Shown: positions 26,799 through 35,900, numbered from the stretch's first letter. The stretch: 64,000 nucleotides of DNA from Prosthecodimorpha hirschii (GCF_001305515.1 NZ_LJYW01000001.1:94206-158205); one strand, 5' to 3'. Notes: a model not told the origin generated them from the letters alone. Numbers and translations: made by a program.

Positions 26799-26830
26799 AA
26801 TCGGCCGTCGCCCTGAGGCGACGGCCGATT
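26799..26830. terminator. terminator between convergent gatB and msrP
   Basis: Perfect 14-base stem AATCGGCCGTCGCC/GGCGACGGCCGATT with a CTGA loop, placed 41 bases past the gatB stop and facing msrP. It probably serves both strands, although T-runs are short. Confidence 0.75.
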
Positions 26831-26906
26831 GATTCTGCGACGAAAACCGGACCGGACTCGCGGACCGGCTGGGAGACCCATGCCGGGCCGGGGGCCGGGC
26901 CGACGG

Positions 26907-27863
26907 TCACATGAACAGTCGCTCGCCCTTGATGTCCTTGTAGAGATGGGCGACCTCGGCGGCATAGCCGTTGTAAAGCTGGGTCGGGACGCTCTCGCCG
27001 GTCGACAGCACGCGCTCGTGGGCCTGGCTCCAGCGCGGATGAGAAACCTCCGGGTTCACATTGGCCCAGAAGCCGTATTCACTGTCCTGCAGCTGTTCCC
27101 AGAAGGTCTTCGGCCGCTCGGCCGTGAAGGTGAAGCGCACGATCGACTTGACCGACTTGAAGCCGTATTTCCACGGCACGGCGAGGCGCAGCGGCGCGCC
27201 ATGCTGGTTCGGCAGCGGTTTGCCATAGGCGCCGACCGCGATGAAGGCGAGGTCGTTGGTCGCCTCGGCCAGGGTCAAACCCTCGGTATAGGGCCAAGGA
27301 TAGCCGGGCGAGCGCTGGTAGGGCGACTGGCTCGGATCCATGAAGGTCTGCATTTTCAGATACTTGGCGCCGGACTGCGGCTTGGCCAGCTTGACCAGCT
27401 CGGCCAGCGCGAAGCCGGTCCAGGGAATCGTCATCGACCAGGCCTCGACGCAGCGCAGCCGGTAGAGCCGCTCCTCGAGTGGCATCTTCTGGACGAGTTC
27501 GGTGAAATCGAGCGTGATCGGCGCCTCGACCAGGCCATCGATGGTGACCTGCCAGGGGCGCGTCTTCAGCCGCTTGGCTGCGCCGGCGACCGATTTCGAC
27601 GTGCCGAACTCGTAGAAATTGTTGTAGCTCGCATTGTCGGCCTCCGGCGTCAGCGGCCGGTCGAGCTTGAAGGCCTCGTTGCGCTTGGCCGGCAGAAGCC
27701 GGGCCAGCGGATCGTCGTCGGCCCGCGCCGGGCGCGCCATCAGGGCGGCGCCGGCGGCCAGGCCGCCGAAACCCGCCAGCACCGCGCGCCGGTCCCAGAA
27801 CAGGGCCTCCGGCGTCGCCGCACTCTCCGCCACCTGCCAGCGCCTGCGCTTCACGATGTTCAT
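26907..27863 (-). CDS. msrP: protein-methionine-sulfoxide reductase catalytic subunit MsrP
   Basis: A 318-residue periplasmic molybdoenzyme that repairs oxidised methionine in envelope proteins. An N-terminal Tat signal contains DRRAVLAGFGGLAAGAALMA with cleavage likely after ARA. Cys138 in RLRCVEAWSM is the molybdenum-cofactor ligand. Typical blocks are YNNFYEFGTSK, WTGFALAELVK and PLRLAVPWKYGFK. It usually works with the membrane haem protein MsrQ, but no msrQ is adjacent here. The start MNIVKRRRWQ at 27863 begins the Tat region. Confidence 0.94.
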   Translation of the reverse strand: MNIVKRRRWQVAESAATPEALFWDRRAVLAGFGGLAAGAALMARPARADDDPLARLLPAKRNEAFKLDRPLTPEADNASYNNFYEFGTSKSVAGAAKRLKTRPWQVTIDGLVEAPITLDFTELVQKMPLEERLYRLRCVEAWSMTIPWTGFALAELVKLAKPQSGAKYLKMQTFMDPSQSPYQRSPGYPWPYTEGLTLAEATNDLAFIAVGAYGKPLPNQHGAPLRLAVPWKYGFKSVKSIVRFTFTAERPKTFWEQLQDSEYGFWANVNPEVSHPRWSQAHERVLSTGESVPTQLYNGYAAEVAHLYKDIKGERLFM

Positions 27864-27983
27864 GTCGGTCTCTCCCCTTGCCCCGTCCGATACGTCCCAA
27901 TCTGGCGGATCGTTACGGTTGGGCAAGCCGGGCAGGGGTCAAGCCATCGTGAGCGGCGGCAGCGGCATTGCATCCGAACGGAA

Positions 27984-28007
27984 AGGGCCGGCCCGATGGC
28001 CGGCCCT
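27984..28007 (-). terminator. hairpin terminator of the EF-G-like gene
   Basis: Ten-base stem AGGGCCGGCC/GGCCGGCCCT (27984-27993 with 27998-28007), followed on the minus strand by a short TTTCC tract, about 80 bases past the stop of the EF-G-like gene. Confidence 0.6.
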
Positions 28008-28089
28008 CCCATGTACTTCGACCCGTCCGGTAGCACCCCGCCGGGGTCGCCCCGGACAGGGTCGCGCCGGCCAGGGGCGCCCGGACCGG

Positions 28090-30174
28090 TCACGCCGCGC
28101 GGGCGGCCTTCTGCCGTTCCAGCACCTTGGCGGCGAGATGGCCGGACAGTTCGGCGAGATGTTCGAACCGTGCGCGGAAAGTGCCGACGCCGGCCGTGGC
28201 CGAGCGCAGCTCTACGATCAGGTGCTGCATCTCGGCCTGCGGGATCAGCGCCTGGACGGTGTCCCAGCCGGCCCAGTCGGTGCGGGCATCGAAGCCGAGC
28301 AGCTGGCCGCGCCGCCCGGTGACGATCTGGTTGATCCGGGCCGTCGCGTCGGACGGGCAGGCGATCTCGACCCTCAGGATCGGTTCCAGCAAGATCGGCT
28401 GGCAGTTCGGCAAGCCCTCGCGCATGCCGATCTGGGCGGCGGTCTTGAAGGCCATGTCGGAGCTGTCGACCGTATGGTAGGAGCCGTCGACCAGCCGGAC
28501 GGCGAGATCGACGACGGGGAAGCCGAGCGCGCCGGCCTTGAGGCAATCGGCGACGCCCTCCTCGACGGCCGGGATATAGTTGCGCGGTACCACGCCGCCG
28601 GTGATCGCCTCGGTGAACACGAAGCCGGAGCCCCGCGGCAGCGGCGCGATCTCCAGCACCACGTCGCCGAACTGGCCGTGGCCGCCGGACTGCTTCTTGT
28701 GCCGGCCGCGCACGGTGGTCTTGCCGCGGATCGTTTCGCGATAGGGCACCGAGATCGGCCTGAACTCGACCGTCACGCCGAACTTGGCCGTCAGACGCTC
28801 GAAGGCGACGCGCAGGTGCATCTCGCCCTGGCCCTCGACCAGCGTCTCGCCGGTCTCGGCATCGTGGCTGATGCGGATCGACGGGTCCTCCTCGGCGATG
28901 CGGGTCAGGGCCGCATTCAGCTTGACCTCGTCCTTGCGGTCGGTCGGGACCACGGCGGTGCCCATGACCGGTTCCGGCGGCGTCAGGGTGGCGAGCCGGG
29001 GCGTGCCGGTCTTGGCGGTGGTCAGCGTGTCGCCGGTATGGGCGACCTCGACCTTGGCCAGGCCGACCGTCTCGCCCGCGATCGCCTCGCCGCGTTTCGT
29101 CGTCTCCTTGCCCTGGATGCGGTAGAGGCCGGAGATCCGGTCGCCGGCGCCGTTCGGGTCGAACAGGGTCGCGCCCTCGGCGAGCTTGCCGGCGAGCACG
29201 CGCGCGATCGACATCTTGCCGCCGTGCTGGGTGTGCAGCGTCTTCACGACCTGCACCACGGCCTCGCCCGGGCCGGCATTGAGGCCGAGCCGGTCGGCGG
29301 TGGCGGCGACCGACGGGGCGTCGTGCCGGATCGCCTTGAGCAGCCGCGTGACGCCGTTGCCGCGTTCGGCCGAGCCGATGAAGACCGGGCAGATCAGACC
29401 CTCGCGGGTCTCCCGGCGCAGGTCCTCGAAAATCTCGTCGCGCGGCGGCTCGATGTCGGAGAGCAGTTCCTCCATCAGATGGTCGTCGTAGTCGGCGAGC
29501 TTCTCCAGCATCTGGTAGCGCGCCTCGACCTCCTGGGCCCGGTCGGCGTCCGGGATCGGGACGATCTCGCTTTCGGCATGCTCGCGGAAGACATGGGCGC
29601 GCTCGAGCGCGAGATCGATCGTGCCGATCGCGATGCCTTCCTTCCAGATCGGGATCTGGCGCAGCACCATCGGCACCGTCGAGGCGGTCTGCATCAGTTC
29701 CAGCGTCTCGCGCAGGCTCTGGTCGGCCTTGTCGATCTTGTTGAGAAACAGGACATGGGGGACGCCGCGCGTCTCCAGGAGCTTCAACGTCAGTTGCAGC
29801 GCGGGAATCTTCTTCTGATCGGCCTCGCAGACCACCACCGCCATGTCGACGCCGGGCAGCACCGCTTCGCCCTCGAACAGGAACTCGACCGAGCCCGGGC
29901 AGTCGAGGATCGTGAAGCGCTCGCCAAGGAATTCGCAGTCCGCCACGTTCAACTCGACGCCCATGCGGTGCGCGCGCGCCTCCGGCGCGGCGTCGCCGAG
30001 GCTGGTGCCGTCCGCCACGCGGCCGGCCTTCGGGATTGCCCCCGTGCGCTCGAGGATCGCTTCGAGCAGGGACGTCTTGCCGCTCGCGAAGGGACCGACC
30101 AGTGCCACGCAGCGGGGGCCGGCTTGTCTGCCACGTCCCGCATTGCCTCCGATACCTGTCGAACCGTCTGCCAT
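28090..30174 (-). CDS. elongation factor G-like GTPase (EF-G paralogue)
   Basis: A 694-residue translational GTPase with EF-G architecture: G domain, then domains II-V. Domain IV/V sequence includes RHKKQSGGHGQFGDVVLEI and GSYHTVDSSDMAFKTAAQIG. The G1 loop is GPFASGKT (27-34) and the G4 loop NKID (145-148). The G3 motif is DCPGS (91-95), where active EF-G has DTPGH, so the catalytic His is replaced by Ser. The switch I RGITI motif is also altered (RMGVEL). Not the housekeeping EF-G, which normally lies in the str operon. Strong GGGAGG ribosome-binding site before the ATG. Confidence 0.88.
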   Translation of the reverse strand: MADGSTGIGGNAGRGRQAGPRCVALVGPFASGKTSLLEAILERTGAIPKAGRVADGTSLGDAAPEARAHRMGVELNVADCEFLGERFTILDCPGSVEFLFEGEAVLPGVDMAVVVCEADQKKIPALQLTLKLLETRGVPHVLFLNKIDKADQSLRETLELMQTASTVPMVLRQIPIWKEGIAIGTIDLALERAHVFREHAESEIVPIPDADRAQEVEARYQMLEKLADYDDHLMEELLSDIEPPRDEIFEDLRRETREGLICPVFIGSAERGNGVTRLLKAIRHDAPSVAATADRLGLNAGPGEAVVQVVKTLHTQHGGKMSIARVLAGKLAEGATLFDPNGAGDRISGLYRIQGKETTKRGEAIAGETVGLAKVEVAHTGDTLTTAKTGTPRLATLTPPEPVMGTAVVPTDRKDEVKLNAALTRIAEEDPSIRISHDAETGETLVEGQGEMHLRVAFERLTAKFGVTVEFRPISVPYRETIRGKTTVRGRHKKQSGGHGQFGDVVLEIAPLPRGSGFVFTEAITGGVVPRNYIPAVEEGVADCLKAGALGFPVVDLAVRLVDGSYHTVDSSDMAFKTAAQIGMREGLPNCQPILLEPILRVEIACPSDATARINQIVTGRRGQLLGFDARTDWAGWDTVQALIPQAEMQHLIVELRSATAGVGTFRARFEHLAELSGHLAAKVLERQKAARAA

Positions 30175-30469
30175 GATTGCCTCCCGTTCTTGGTATGTTC
30201 ACACCAGCCCGTCCCCGCGGATCAGGGAAGAGCCGCGGGGATGGCACCGGGTCGAGGCGGAGGCGACCGCCTCTGGGTTCGCATGGTCGCGCGATGTCAG
30301 GTCGCTGGCAAGGGTCGCCGCGTTGCCGGAGCCTCGGTAGCAATCCGGAGCCGGTTCACCGAGCCGTGCTCCCGAGCCCGTGCGGGATGTCCCCCCGTGC
30401 GGTTCGGACTGTGCTAGGATCGTCGCATTCGCAATGGACCAGGAGGGGCTCGGCGCCCGCGTTCACGGC

Positions 30470-31786
30470 ATGATCGGTCTGGAACTTCTGTTCTTTTTCG
30501 CCCTGACGCTCGTGAACGGGTTCTTCGCGATGTCGGAAATGGCCCTTGTGTCGGCGCGCCGGGCGCGACTCGGGCCGCTCGCCGAATCGGGCGATCTGCG
30601 CGCCCAGCGCGCCATCGAACTCGGCGAGAACCCGACCCGGTTCCTGTCTTCGGTTCAGATCGGCATCACGGTCACCGGCCTCCTAGCCGGTGCGGCGTCC
30701 GGTGCGGCCCTGGCCGGCCGCTTCGCCGAGTTCCTGATCTTCGCCGCGCCCGGCATTCAGGCCTGGGCCGACGAGATCGCCTTCACGGTCGTGATCGTGT
30801 TCATGACCTTCGTCACGCTGATCTTCGGCGAGTTGGTCCCGAAGCGGATCGCGATCGCCGCCCCCGAGCCGATCGCGCTGTGGGTGGCCGGACCGATCTC
30901 GGTCGTCAGCCGGATCGCCTCGCCCTTCGTCGGGCTGCTCTCGATCGCCTCGAATGCCGTGCTGACCCTGTTCGGCGTGCGCGAATCGACCGGCGGCGAG
31001 GTGACCGAGGAAGAGGTGATGCATGTGCTGGCGGAGGGCGTGCAGGCCGGCGTGCTCGACCCGGAGGAGCGCGAACTCCTCGAGGGCGTGATGCGCGTCG
31101 CCGACCGTCCGGTCCGGGCGATCATGACGCCGCGCCCCGATCTCTATTGGATCGACCCGAACGATCCGCCCGAGCAGATGCGGCGCGAGATCGCCGAATG
31201 CCCCTATTCGCTGGTGGTCGTCGCGACTGGTTCGATCGATGAGCCGACCGGCGTCGTCTACAAAAAGGACCTGCTCGCCGACGCTCTGGCCGGCCGCCCT
31301 GTCGATATCGCCGCGGCCCTGCGGGAACCGATCGTGGTGCCGGAAAACGCCCAGGTGCTCAAGCTGCTGGAGACCTTCCGCGGCACCCCGACCCATTGCG
31401 CCTTCGTGGTCGACGAGTATGGCAGCCTGCAGGGACTGATCACGCTGACCGACATCATCGAGGGCATCGCCGGCGATCTCGCCGATGTCGATGCGCCGCA
31501 TGGCGGACCGGTGCGCCGGGACGACGGATCCTGGCTGCTCGACGGCGACACCGATATCGGCGATCTGGAACGGCTCGTCGACCTGCCCGAACTCGAGCAT
31601 GGCAGCTACCACACCCTCGGCGGCCTGATGCTATCGGTGCTGAATCGCATCCCGACGGAGGGCGAGAAGGCCGTGATCGGCGATTTCGTTTTCGAAGTCA
31701 TGGACATGGACGGCCGGCGGATCGACAAGGTGCTGATCTCGCCGCGTCCGACCGGGCGCGCCGTTCCGGAAGAAGACGTCGCCTGA
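30470..31786 (+). CDS. CNNM/CorC-type hemolysin-family membrane protein
   Basis: A 438-residue inner-membrane protein. Residues 1-190 are a DUF21/CNNM transmembrane domain (LVNGFFAMSEMALVSARRAR; FLSSVQIGITVTGLLAGAAS). A CBS-pair follows at about 210-335 (RAIMTPRPDLYWID; FVVDEYGSLQGLITLTDIIE). A C-terminal CorC_HlyC domain ends near EVMDMDGRRIDKVLI. Relatives include CNNM transporters and CorC; a role in magnesium or cobalt efflux is likely, and the hemolysin label is historical. ATG 30434 is an alternative start. Neither candidate start has a convincing ribosome-binding site. Confidence 0.88.
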   Translation: MIGLELLFFFALTLVNGFFAMSEMALVSARRARLGPLAESGDLRAQRAIELGENPTRFLSSVQIGITVTGLLAGAASGAALAGRFAEFLIFAAPGIQAWADEIAFTVVIVFMTFVTLIFGELVPKRIAIAAPEPIALWVAGPISVVSRIASPFVGLLSIASNAVLTLFGVRESTGGEVTEEEVMHVLAEGVQAGVLDPEERELLEGVMRVADRPVRAIMTPRPDLYWIDPNDPPEQMRREIAECPYSLVVVATGSIDEPTGVVYKKDLLADALAGRPVDIAAALREPIVVPENAQVLKLLETFRGTPTHCAFVVDEYGSLQGLITLTDIIEGIAGDLADVDAPHGGPVRRDDGSWLLDGDTDIGDLERLVDLPELEHGSYHTLGGLMLSVLNRIPTEGEKAVIGDFVFEVMDMDGRRIDKVLISPRPTGRAVPEEDVA

Positions 31787-32051
31787 ACATTGCCGTCCCG
31801 ACGGACGGTGCACCAAGACCGGCCGGCGCACCAAGACCGGCGCACCGTTCGGGCGCCCCCGGAGGCTGACTTCGGGGGTCTTCGGGGAATGGAACGCTCG
31901 ACGATCGCTTGGGCCGCGTGGGTTCCCCGGCGGGATCGTCGGCTTTCGTGCCGGGGTGGTACCGGGGGCGGAGCCATCGCGATGGCATCGTCCCCCGGCC
32001 TTCAACGGACCGGCCCGCCGTCGCGGAGACGGTCGGTGATGCCGGCCCTGC

Positions 32052-32981
32052 TCAGCAGGCCCGGGCGCCCTTGTCGGTGCAGCAGGGCGGCGGCGTGCCG
32101 CGGTCCGCATCGCCGGGCGGGGTGCAGGTCGGCTCGTCGGGCTTCTTCTTCTTCTTGACCAGCTGGCCGCCGGAGATGGCCTGCGCGACGGCGCCGCCGG
32201 CCTGGGTCGACCAGGTGTCCGGATCGTCCTCGCGGTGGCGGCGCATCAGCGACTTCTGCTGCCCGAAATAGACCTTCACGCCACCCAGGCCGGCCGCATA
32301 GCCGTGCTCGCCGACGCGGCCTTCCGCGAACAGCGCGACATTGCCCCAGCCGGTCGAGGCCGGCAGCTGATACTCGACGCCGCCGCGGCCCTGATTGCCG
32401 GCGAAGTCGTTGCGCCAGCCGGCATAGACGCGCAGGTCGTCGGTTGCATAGAGCGAGGCGACCGCATCGATGAAGCCGCGCGTCTTGATCATGTTGCCAT
32501 ATTCGACGCCGGCGATCGCCGACAGGCTGACCCGGTCGAGATAGAGCTCGCCTTCCGCCGCGACGCGACCGAGGTTGAAGTCGCCCTTCGGTGCCTTGGT
32601 GGTGTAGCCGTCGGCATAGACGCCGAGCAGCGCGAAGGACGGGTTGCGCCAGAACAGATGCCCGCCGACCGCACCGCCGAACTCGCCGCGCGCCGTCTCG
32701 CCGGCCACGTCGAGCTGGACGCCGAAGCTATGGCCGAGCGGCATCGCGACCGAGCCGGCCAGCCGGCCGAAGGCATGGTCGCGGAAGGTCTTGTCGCCCC
32801 ACTCATAGCCGCCGGCACCCTCGATCTTGCCGTTGAGGCCCGAGACGGCGTCGAGCGCCTGCTGGGTCACGACCGGAACCGCCGGACTGACCGGCACCAG
32901 CGGCCGGGAAAGATCGGCCGCCGAGGCCGCAGAGGCGGCCGTGAGAACCACGGCACCAGCCAACATCGTCGCGCGTATCAT
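32052..32981 (-). CDS. exported protein with Lys-run and Cys/Pro-rich tail (paralogue A)
   Basis: A 309-residue exported protein of unrecognised family. A signal peptide is followed by mature ADLSRPLVPVSP. The core (about residues 19-279) has alternating amphipathic strands with Gly and aromatic residues, like outer-membrane beta-barrel proteins of alphaproteobacteria. Residues 275-280 are a run of six Lys. The last 30 residues are Pro-rich with four cysteines (TCT, PCC, terminal AC). The core is identical in protein sequence to paralogue B. GGGGATGG precedes the ATG at 32981. An outer-membrane or surface role is likely but not proven. Confidence 0.72.
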   Translation of the reverse strand: MIRATMLAGAVVLTAASAASAADLSRPLVPVSPAVPVVTQQALDAVSGLNGKIEGAGGYEWGDKTFRDHAFGRLAGSVAMPLGHSFGVQLDVAGETARGEFGGAVGGHLFWRNPSFALLGVYADGYTTKAPKGDFNLGRVAAEGELYLDRVSLSAIAGVEYGNMIKTRGFIDAVASLYATDDLRVYAGWRNDFAGNQGRGGVEYQLPASTGWGNVALFAEGRVGEHGYAAGLGGVKVYFGQQKSLMRRHREDDPDTWSTQAGGAVAQAISGGQLVKKKKKPDEPTCTPPGDADRGTPPPCCTDKGARAC

Positions 32982-33040
32982 AATGCCATCCCCGGACTCG
33001 GTATTTTTGAAGTTATCGACCCTCGCATGGGGCCGGACAA

Positions 33041-33069
33041 AGCAAAAGCGCGGCCACCGGGGCCGCGCT
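33041..33069 (-). terminator. terminator of exported paralogue B
   Basis: Nine-base stem AGCGCGGCC/GGCCGCGCT (33047-33055 with 33061-33069) with a five-base loop. On the minus strand it is followed by TTTTGCTTT. It lies 68 bases past the stop of paralogue B. Confidence 0.75.
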
Positions 33070-33136
33070 CGCATTCCGTCTGCTGTTGCCCAGGGGTCAC
33101 GCGCACCGGTCCGACCGGTCTCGCGCGCCCTCGCGA

Positions 33137-34048
33137 TCAGCAGCGCGTGCTCTTGGCATCGCAGCAGGGGGTGCGGGTGTCGCACGGCGGCGGCGGCGGT
33201 TCCGGCTTGTCCTTCTTCTTCTTGACCAGCTGGCCGCCGGAGATGGCCTGCGCGACGGCGCCGCCGGCCTGGGTCGACCAGGTGTCCGGATCGTCCTCGC
33301 GATGGCGGCGCATCAGCGACTTCTGCTGCCCGAAATAGACCTTCACGCCACCGAGGCCGGCCGCATAGCCGTGCTCGCCGACGCGGCCTTCCGCGAACAG
33401 CGCCACATTGCCCCAACCGGTCGAGGCCGGCAGCTGATACTCGACGCCGCCGCGGCCCTGATTGCCGGCGAAGTCGTTGCGCCAGCCGGCATAGACGCGC
33501 AGGTCGTCGGTCGCATAGAGCGAGGCGACCGCGTCGATGAAGCCGCGCGTCTTGATCATGTTGCCATATTCGACGCCGGCAATCGCCGACAGGCTGACCC
33601 GGTCGAGATAAAGCTCGCCCTCCGCCGCGACGCGGCCGAGGTTGAAGTCGCCCTTCGGTGCCTTGGTGGTGTAGCCGTCGGCATAGACGCCGAGCAGCGC
33701 GAAGGACGGGTTGCGCCAGAACAGATGCCCGCCGACCGCACCGCCGAACTCGCCGCGCGCCGTCTCGCCGGCCACGTCGAGCTGGACGCCGAAGCTATGG
33801 CCGAGCGGCATCGCGACCGAGCCGGCCAGCCGGCCGAAGGCATGGTCGCGGAAGGTCTTGTCGCCCCACTCATAGCCGCCGGCACCCTCGATCTTGCCGT
33901 TGAGGCCCGAGACGGCGTCGAGCGCCTGCTGGGTCACGACCGGGACCGCCGGGCTGACCGGAACCAGCGGCCGGGAAAGATCGGCCGCTGAGGCGACGGA
34001 CGCCGTTCCCACAACCAGCGTACCGATCAGAAGGTTTCGAAGGATCAT
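33137..34048 (-). CDS. exported protein with Lys-run and Cys/Pro-rich tail (paralogue B)
   Basis: A 303-residue tandem copy of paralogue A, offset by 1067 bases. The signal peptide (MILRNLLIGTLVVGTASVAS) differs. The core from ASAADLSRPL to SGGQLVKKKK is identical in protein sequence. The tail is different (six consecutive Pro, then four Cys ending STRC). DNA of the two cores differs at only about 14 positions that I could find, all synonymous, and roughly 300 bases in the middle are identical. This indicates recent duplication or gene conversion under purifying selection on the core. Confidence 0.72.
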   Translation of the reverse strand: MILRNLLIGTLVVGTASVASAADLSRPLVPVSPAVPVVTQQALDAVSGLNGKIEGAGGYEWGDKTFRDHAFGRLAGSVAMPLGHSFGVQLDVAGETARGEFGGAVGGHLFWRNPSFALLGVYADGYTTKAPKGDFNLGRVAAEGELYLDRVSLSAIAGVEYGNMIKTRGFIDAVASLYATDDLRVYAGWRNDFAGNQGRGGVEYQLPASTGWGNVALFAEGRVGEHGYAAGLGGVKVYFGQQKSLMRRHREDDPDTWSTQAGGAVAQAISGGQLVKKKKDKPEPPPPPCDTRTPCCDAKSTRC

Positions 34049-34222
34049 TGCGCCACCCCGGACTCGCATTCTTGTTTGACGCAAACGTTTGCATGCCCAG
34101 CGTGGCGCCGGAAGAGCAACGGAATACCGCAGCCAGAGATTCGCGTTCGCTGTTGCCCGTCGGGCACGGTCGGCGCCGGTGGTGCTTCGGCGCCAGGCGC
34201 GTGCACGGCATCGCGCAACGAC

Positions 34223-34257
34223 AAAAGGCCGGCCAGGGCGCACCCGGGACCGGCCTT
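34223..34257 (-). terminator. terminator of exported paralogue C
   Basis: Stem AAGGCCGG/CCGGCCTT followed on the minus strand by TTTTGT. A second hairpin (GCGCGGCC/GGCCGCGC, 34263-34285) lies between it and the stop of paralogue C at 34303, giving tandem hairpins. Confidence 0.75.
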
Positions 34258-34302
34258 CGGCTGCGCGGCCACAAGAAGGCCGCGCTTCGATACGAGATCC
34301 GA

Positions 34303-35208
34303 TTACTCGGGCTTGCAGGGCCGATCTGCCTTTGTGCAGGTCGGCTTGTTGTTCTTCTTCTTCTTGTCGAACGTTCCGCCGGACACGGCCTGGCTGGCCG
34401 CGGCGTAGTTCTCGTTCGACCAGATCTCCGGGTCATCCTCGCGATGGCGGCGCCAGAGCGACTTCGACTCGCCGAAATAGACCCGCACGCCGCCGAGCAC
34501 CGAGGCGTAGCCGTGCTCGCCGATGCGGCCTTCGCCGAACAGCGCGAAATTGCCCCAGCCGGAGCTCGGCGGCAGCTGGTATTCGAGGCCGGCGCGGCCC
34601 TGGCTGCCCGCGAAGGTGTTCGAATAGCCCGCATAGAGGCGGAGATCGTCCTGGACATACCAGGAGGCCAGCGCGTCGACGAAGGCGCGCGACTTGGTCC
34701 GGTCGCCGCTTTCCACGCCGGCGATGCCGGAGAGGCGGAAGCGGTCGAAATAGTATTCGCCTTCGACGCCGAGACGGGCCACGTTCAGGCTGCCGCGCGG
34801 CACCTGGGTCGTGAAGCCGTCGGCATAGATGCCGAGCAGGCCGATCGAAGGATTGCGCCAGAAGGCGTGGCCGCCGAGCGCGCCGACCCAGTCGCCGCGG
34901 GTCGCGGCCGCCGAGGCGTCGATCTGAACGCCGAATTCCGGCCCGATCGGGAAGGCGATCGCGCCGGAGATCTTGCCGAGCGCATGATTGGAGAACTTGT
35001 CGCCCCACTCGTAGCCGCCGGCGATGTCGAACTTGGCGTTGACCGTGGACACCGCGTTGTAGTTCGCGGGCAGGATCACCGGAGCCGCCGGAACGACATA
35101 GGGCGCCGGCGCGGTCAGATCGGCGGCGACAGCCGGCGCAGCCAAGGCTGCCATCGCGGCGGCAGCGCAACTCGCCATCACGGCGTTTCGGACAACGAAG
35201 CCAACCAT
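34303..35208 (-). CDS. exported protein with Lys-run tail (paralogue C)
   Basis: A 301-residue diverged relative of A and B. Shared blocks: GGYEWGDK, GHAFWRNPSIGLLGIYADGF, EYQLPPSSGWGNFALFGEGR, IGEHGY and RRHREDDPEIWS. A signal peptide ends at AVA before ADLTAPAPY. The Lys-run KKKK is kept near residue 285, but the tail is shorter with two Cys. The start at 35208 is an ATG with GGGGGTGC upstream. All three paralogues lie on the minus strand with their own terminators, so they are probably separately transcribed. Confidence 0.74.
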   Translation of the reverse strand: MVGFVVRNAVMASCAAAAMAALAAPAVAADLTAPAPYVVPAAPVILPANYNAVSTVNAKFDIAGGYEWGDKFSNHALGKISGAIAFPIGPEFGVQIDASAAATRGDWVGALGGHAFWRNPSIGLLGIYADGFTTQVPRGSLNVARLGVEGEYYFDRFRLSGIAGVESGDRTKSRAFVDALASWYVQDDLRLYAGYSNTFAGSQGRAGLEYQLPPSSGWGNFALFGEGRIGEHGYASVLGGVRVYFGESKSLWRRHREDDPEIWSNENYAAASQAVSGGTFDKKKKNNKPTCTKADRPCKPE

Positions 35209-35359
35209 AAGCACCCCCACATACGGGCCTGACCCCGACAGATCGCCACCCTGGAATTTTTGTCCCGGATCGGCAATCGGATTCCCCAGAGGCGGCGGGA
35301 CCTGCCGCCGGAATCCCGGATGGCGTGGCTTTCGGGAGACTCATATGCCGAAAACGGCA

Positions 35360-35394
35360 GAACCGCCGCGGCGGCCAGGCCAGCGCGGCGGTTC
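35360..35394 (-). terminator. terminator of the DUF992 gene
   Basis: Perfect 11-base stem GAACCGCCGCG/CGCGGCGGTTC (35360-35370 with 35384-35394), 30 bases beyond the DUF992 stop; TTTT follows on the minus strand after five bases. Confidence 0.65.
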
Positions 35395-35423
35395 CGATGA
35401 TCTTCAGGCTTCGGACGAAGCGT

Positions 35424-35900
35424 TCAGCGGGTCGCGGTCAGGGTCAGCCCGGCGATGCCGGCCGCGATGTTGGCGCCGGTCTGCGCCTGGACGCTGATCG
35501 GATTGAGGATGATCGAGTTGCCGAAGCCGCCGATCAGCGCATTGGCGCCGACGCCGACGCCGACGGTCGCTTCCGCGGAGGCGCCGACATAGCCGCCGGC
35601 CAGCGCGCCGTGCGGCACGGCGGCCGGAGCCAGCACCGCCCAGGCGATGCCGGTGAAGTTGACCGCGCCGATATCGATGCCGAGGCGGGTGATCTCGCCC
35701 GCATAGGTCTCGCGCTTGTTGCTCGCCGCAGAGACATAGGTGCAGGCGAGCGTGCGATGCGAGCCGACGATGAAGCCGGTGCCGCCGACCACCTGGCAGT
35801 TCAGCACGCCGAGCCGGATCGGGCCGTCGGCGGTCGCCGGGGCGACGGCGAGGGGGGCGGCCGCGAGGGCGACGGCGAGAAGAGCGGTACGAATGGTCAT
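35424..35900 (-). CDS. DUF992 domain-containing exported protein
   Basis: A 158-residue small exported protein of the DUF992 family, found almost only in alphaproteobacteria. The signal peptide ends near PATA. The family start PIRLGVLNCQVVGGTGFIVG and HRTLACTYVS follow, with two conserved cysteines likely disulfide-bonded. Function is unknown. The ATG at 35900 begins the signal peptide. Confidence 0.87.
   Translation of the reverse strand: MTIRTALLAVALAAAPLAVAPATADGPIRLGVLNCQVVGGTGFIVGSHRTLACTYVSAASNKRETYAGEITRLGIDIGAVNFTGIAWAVLAPAAVPHGALAGGYVGASAEATVGVGVGANALIGGFGNSIILNPISVQAQTGANIAAGIAGLTLTATR

Noticed and set aside
27634..30417. Long plus-strand open frame over the EF-G-like gene
   Set aside because: The minus strand encodes intact GTPase motifs; the plus translation is compositionally biased shadow sequence.
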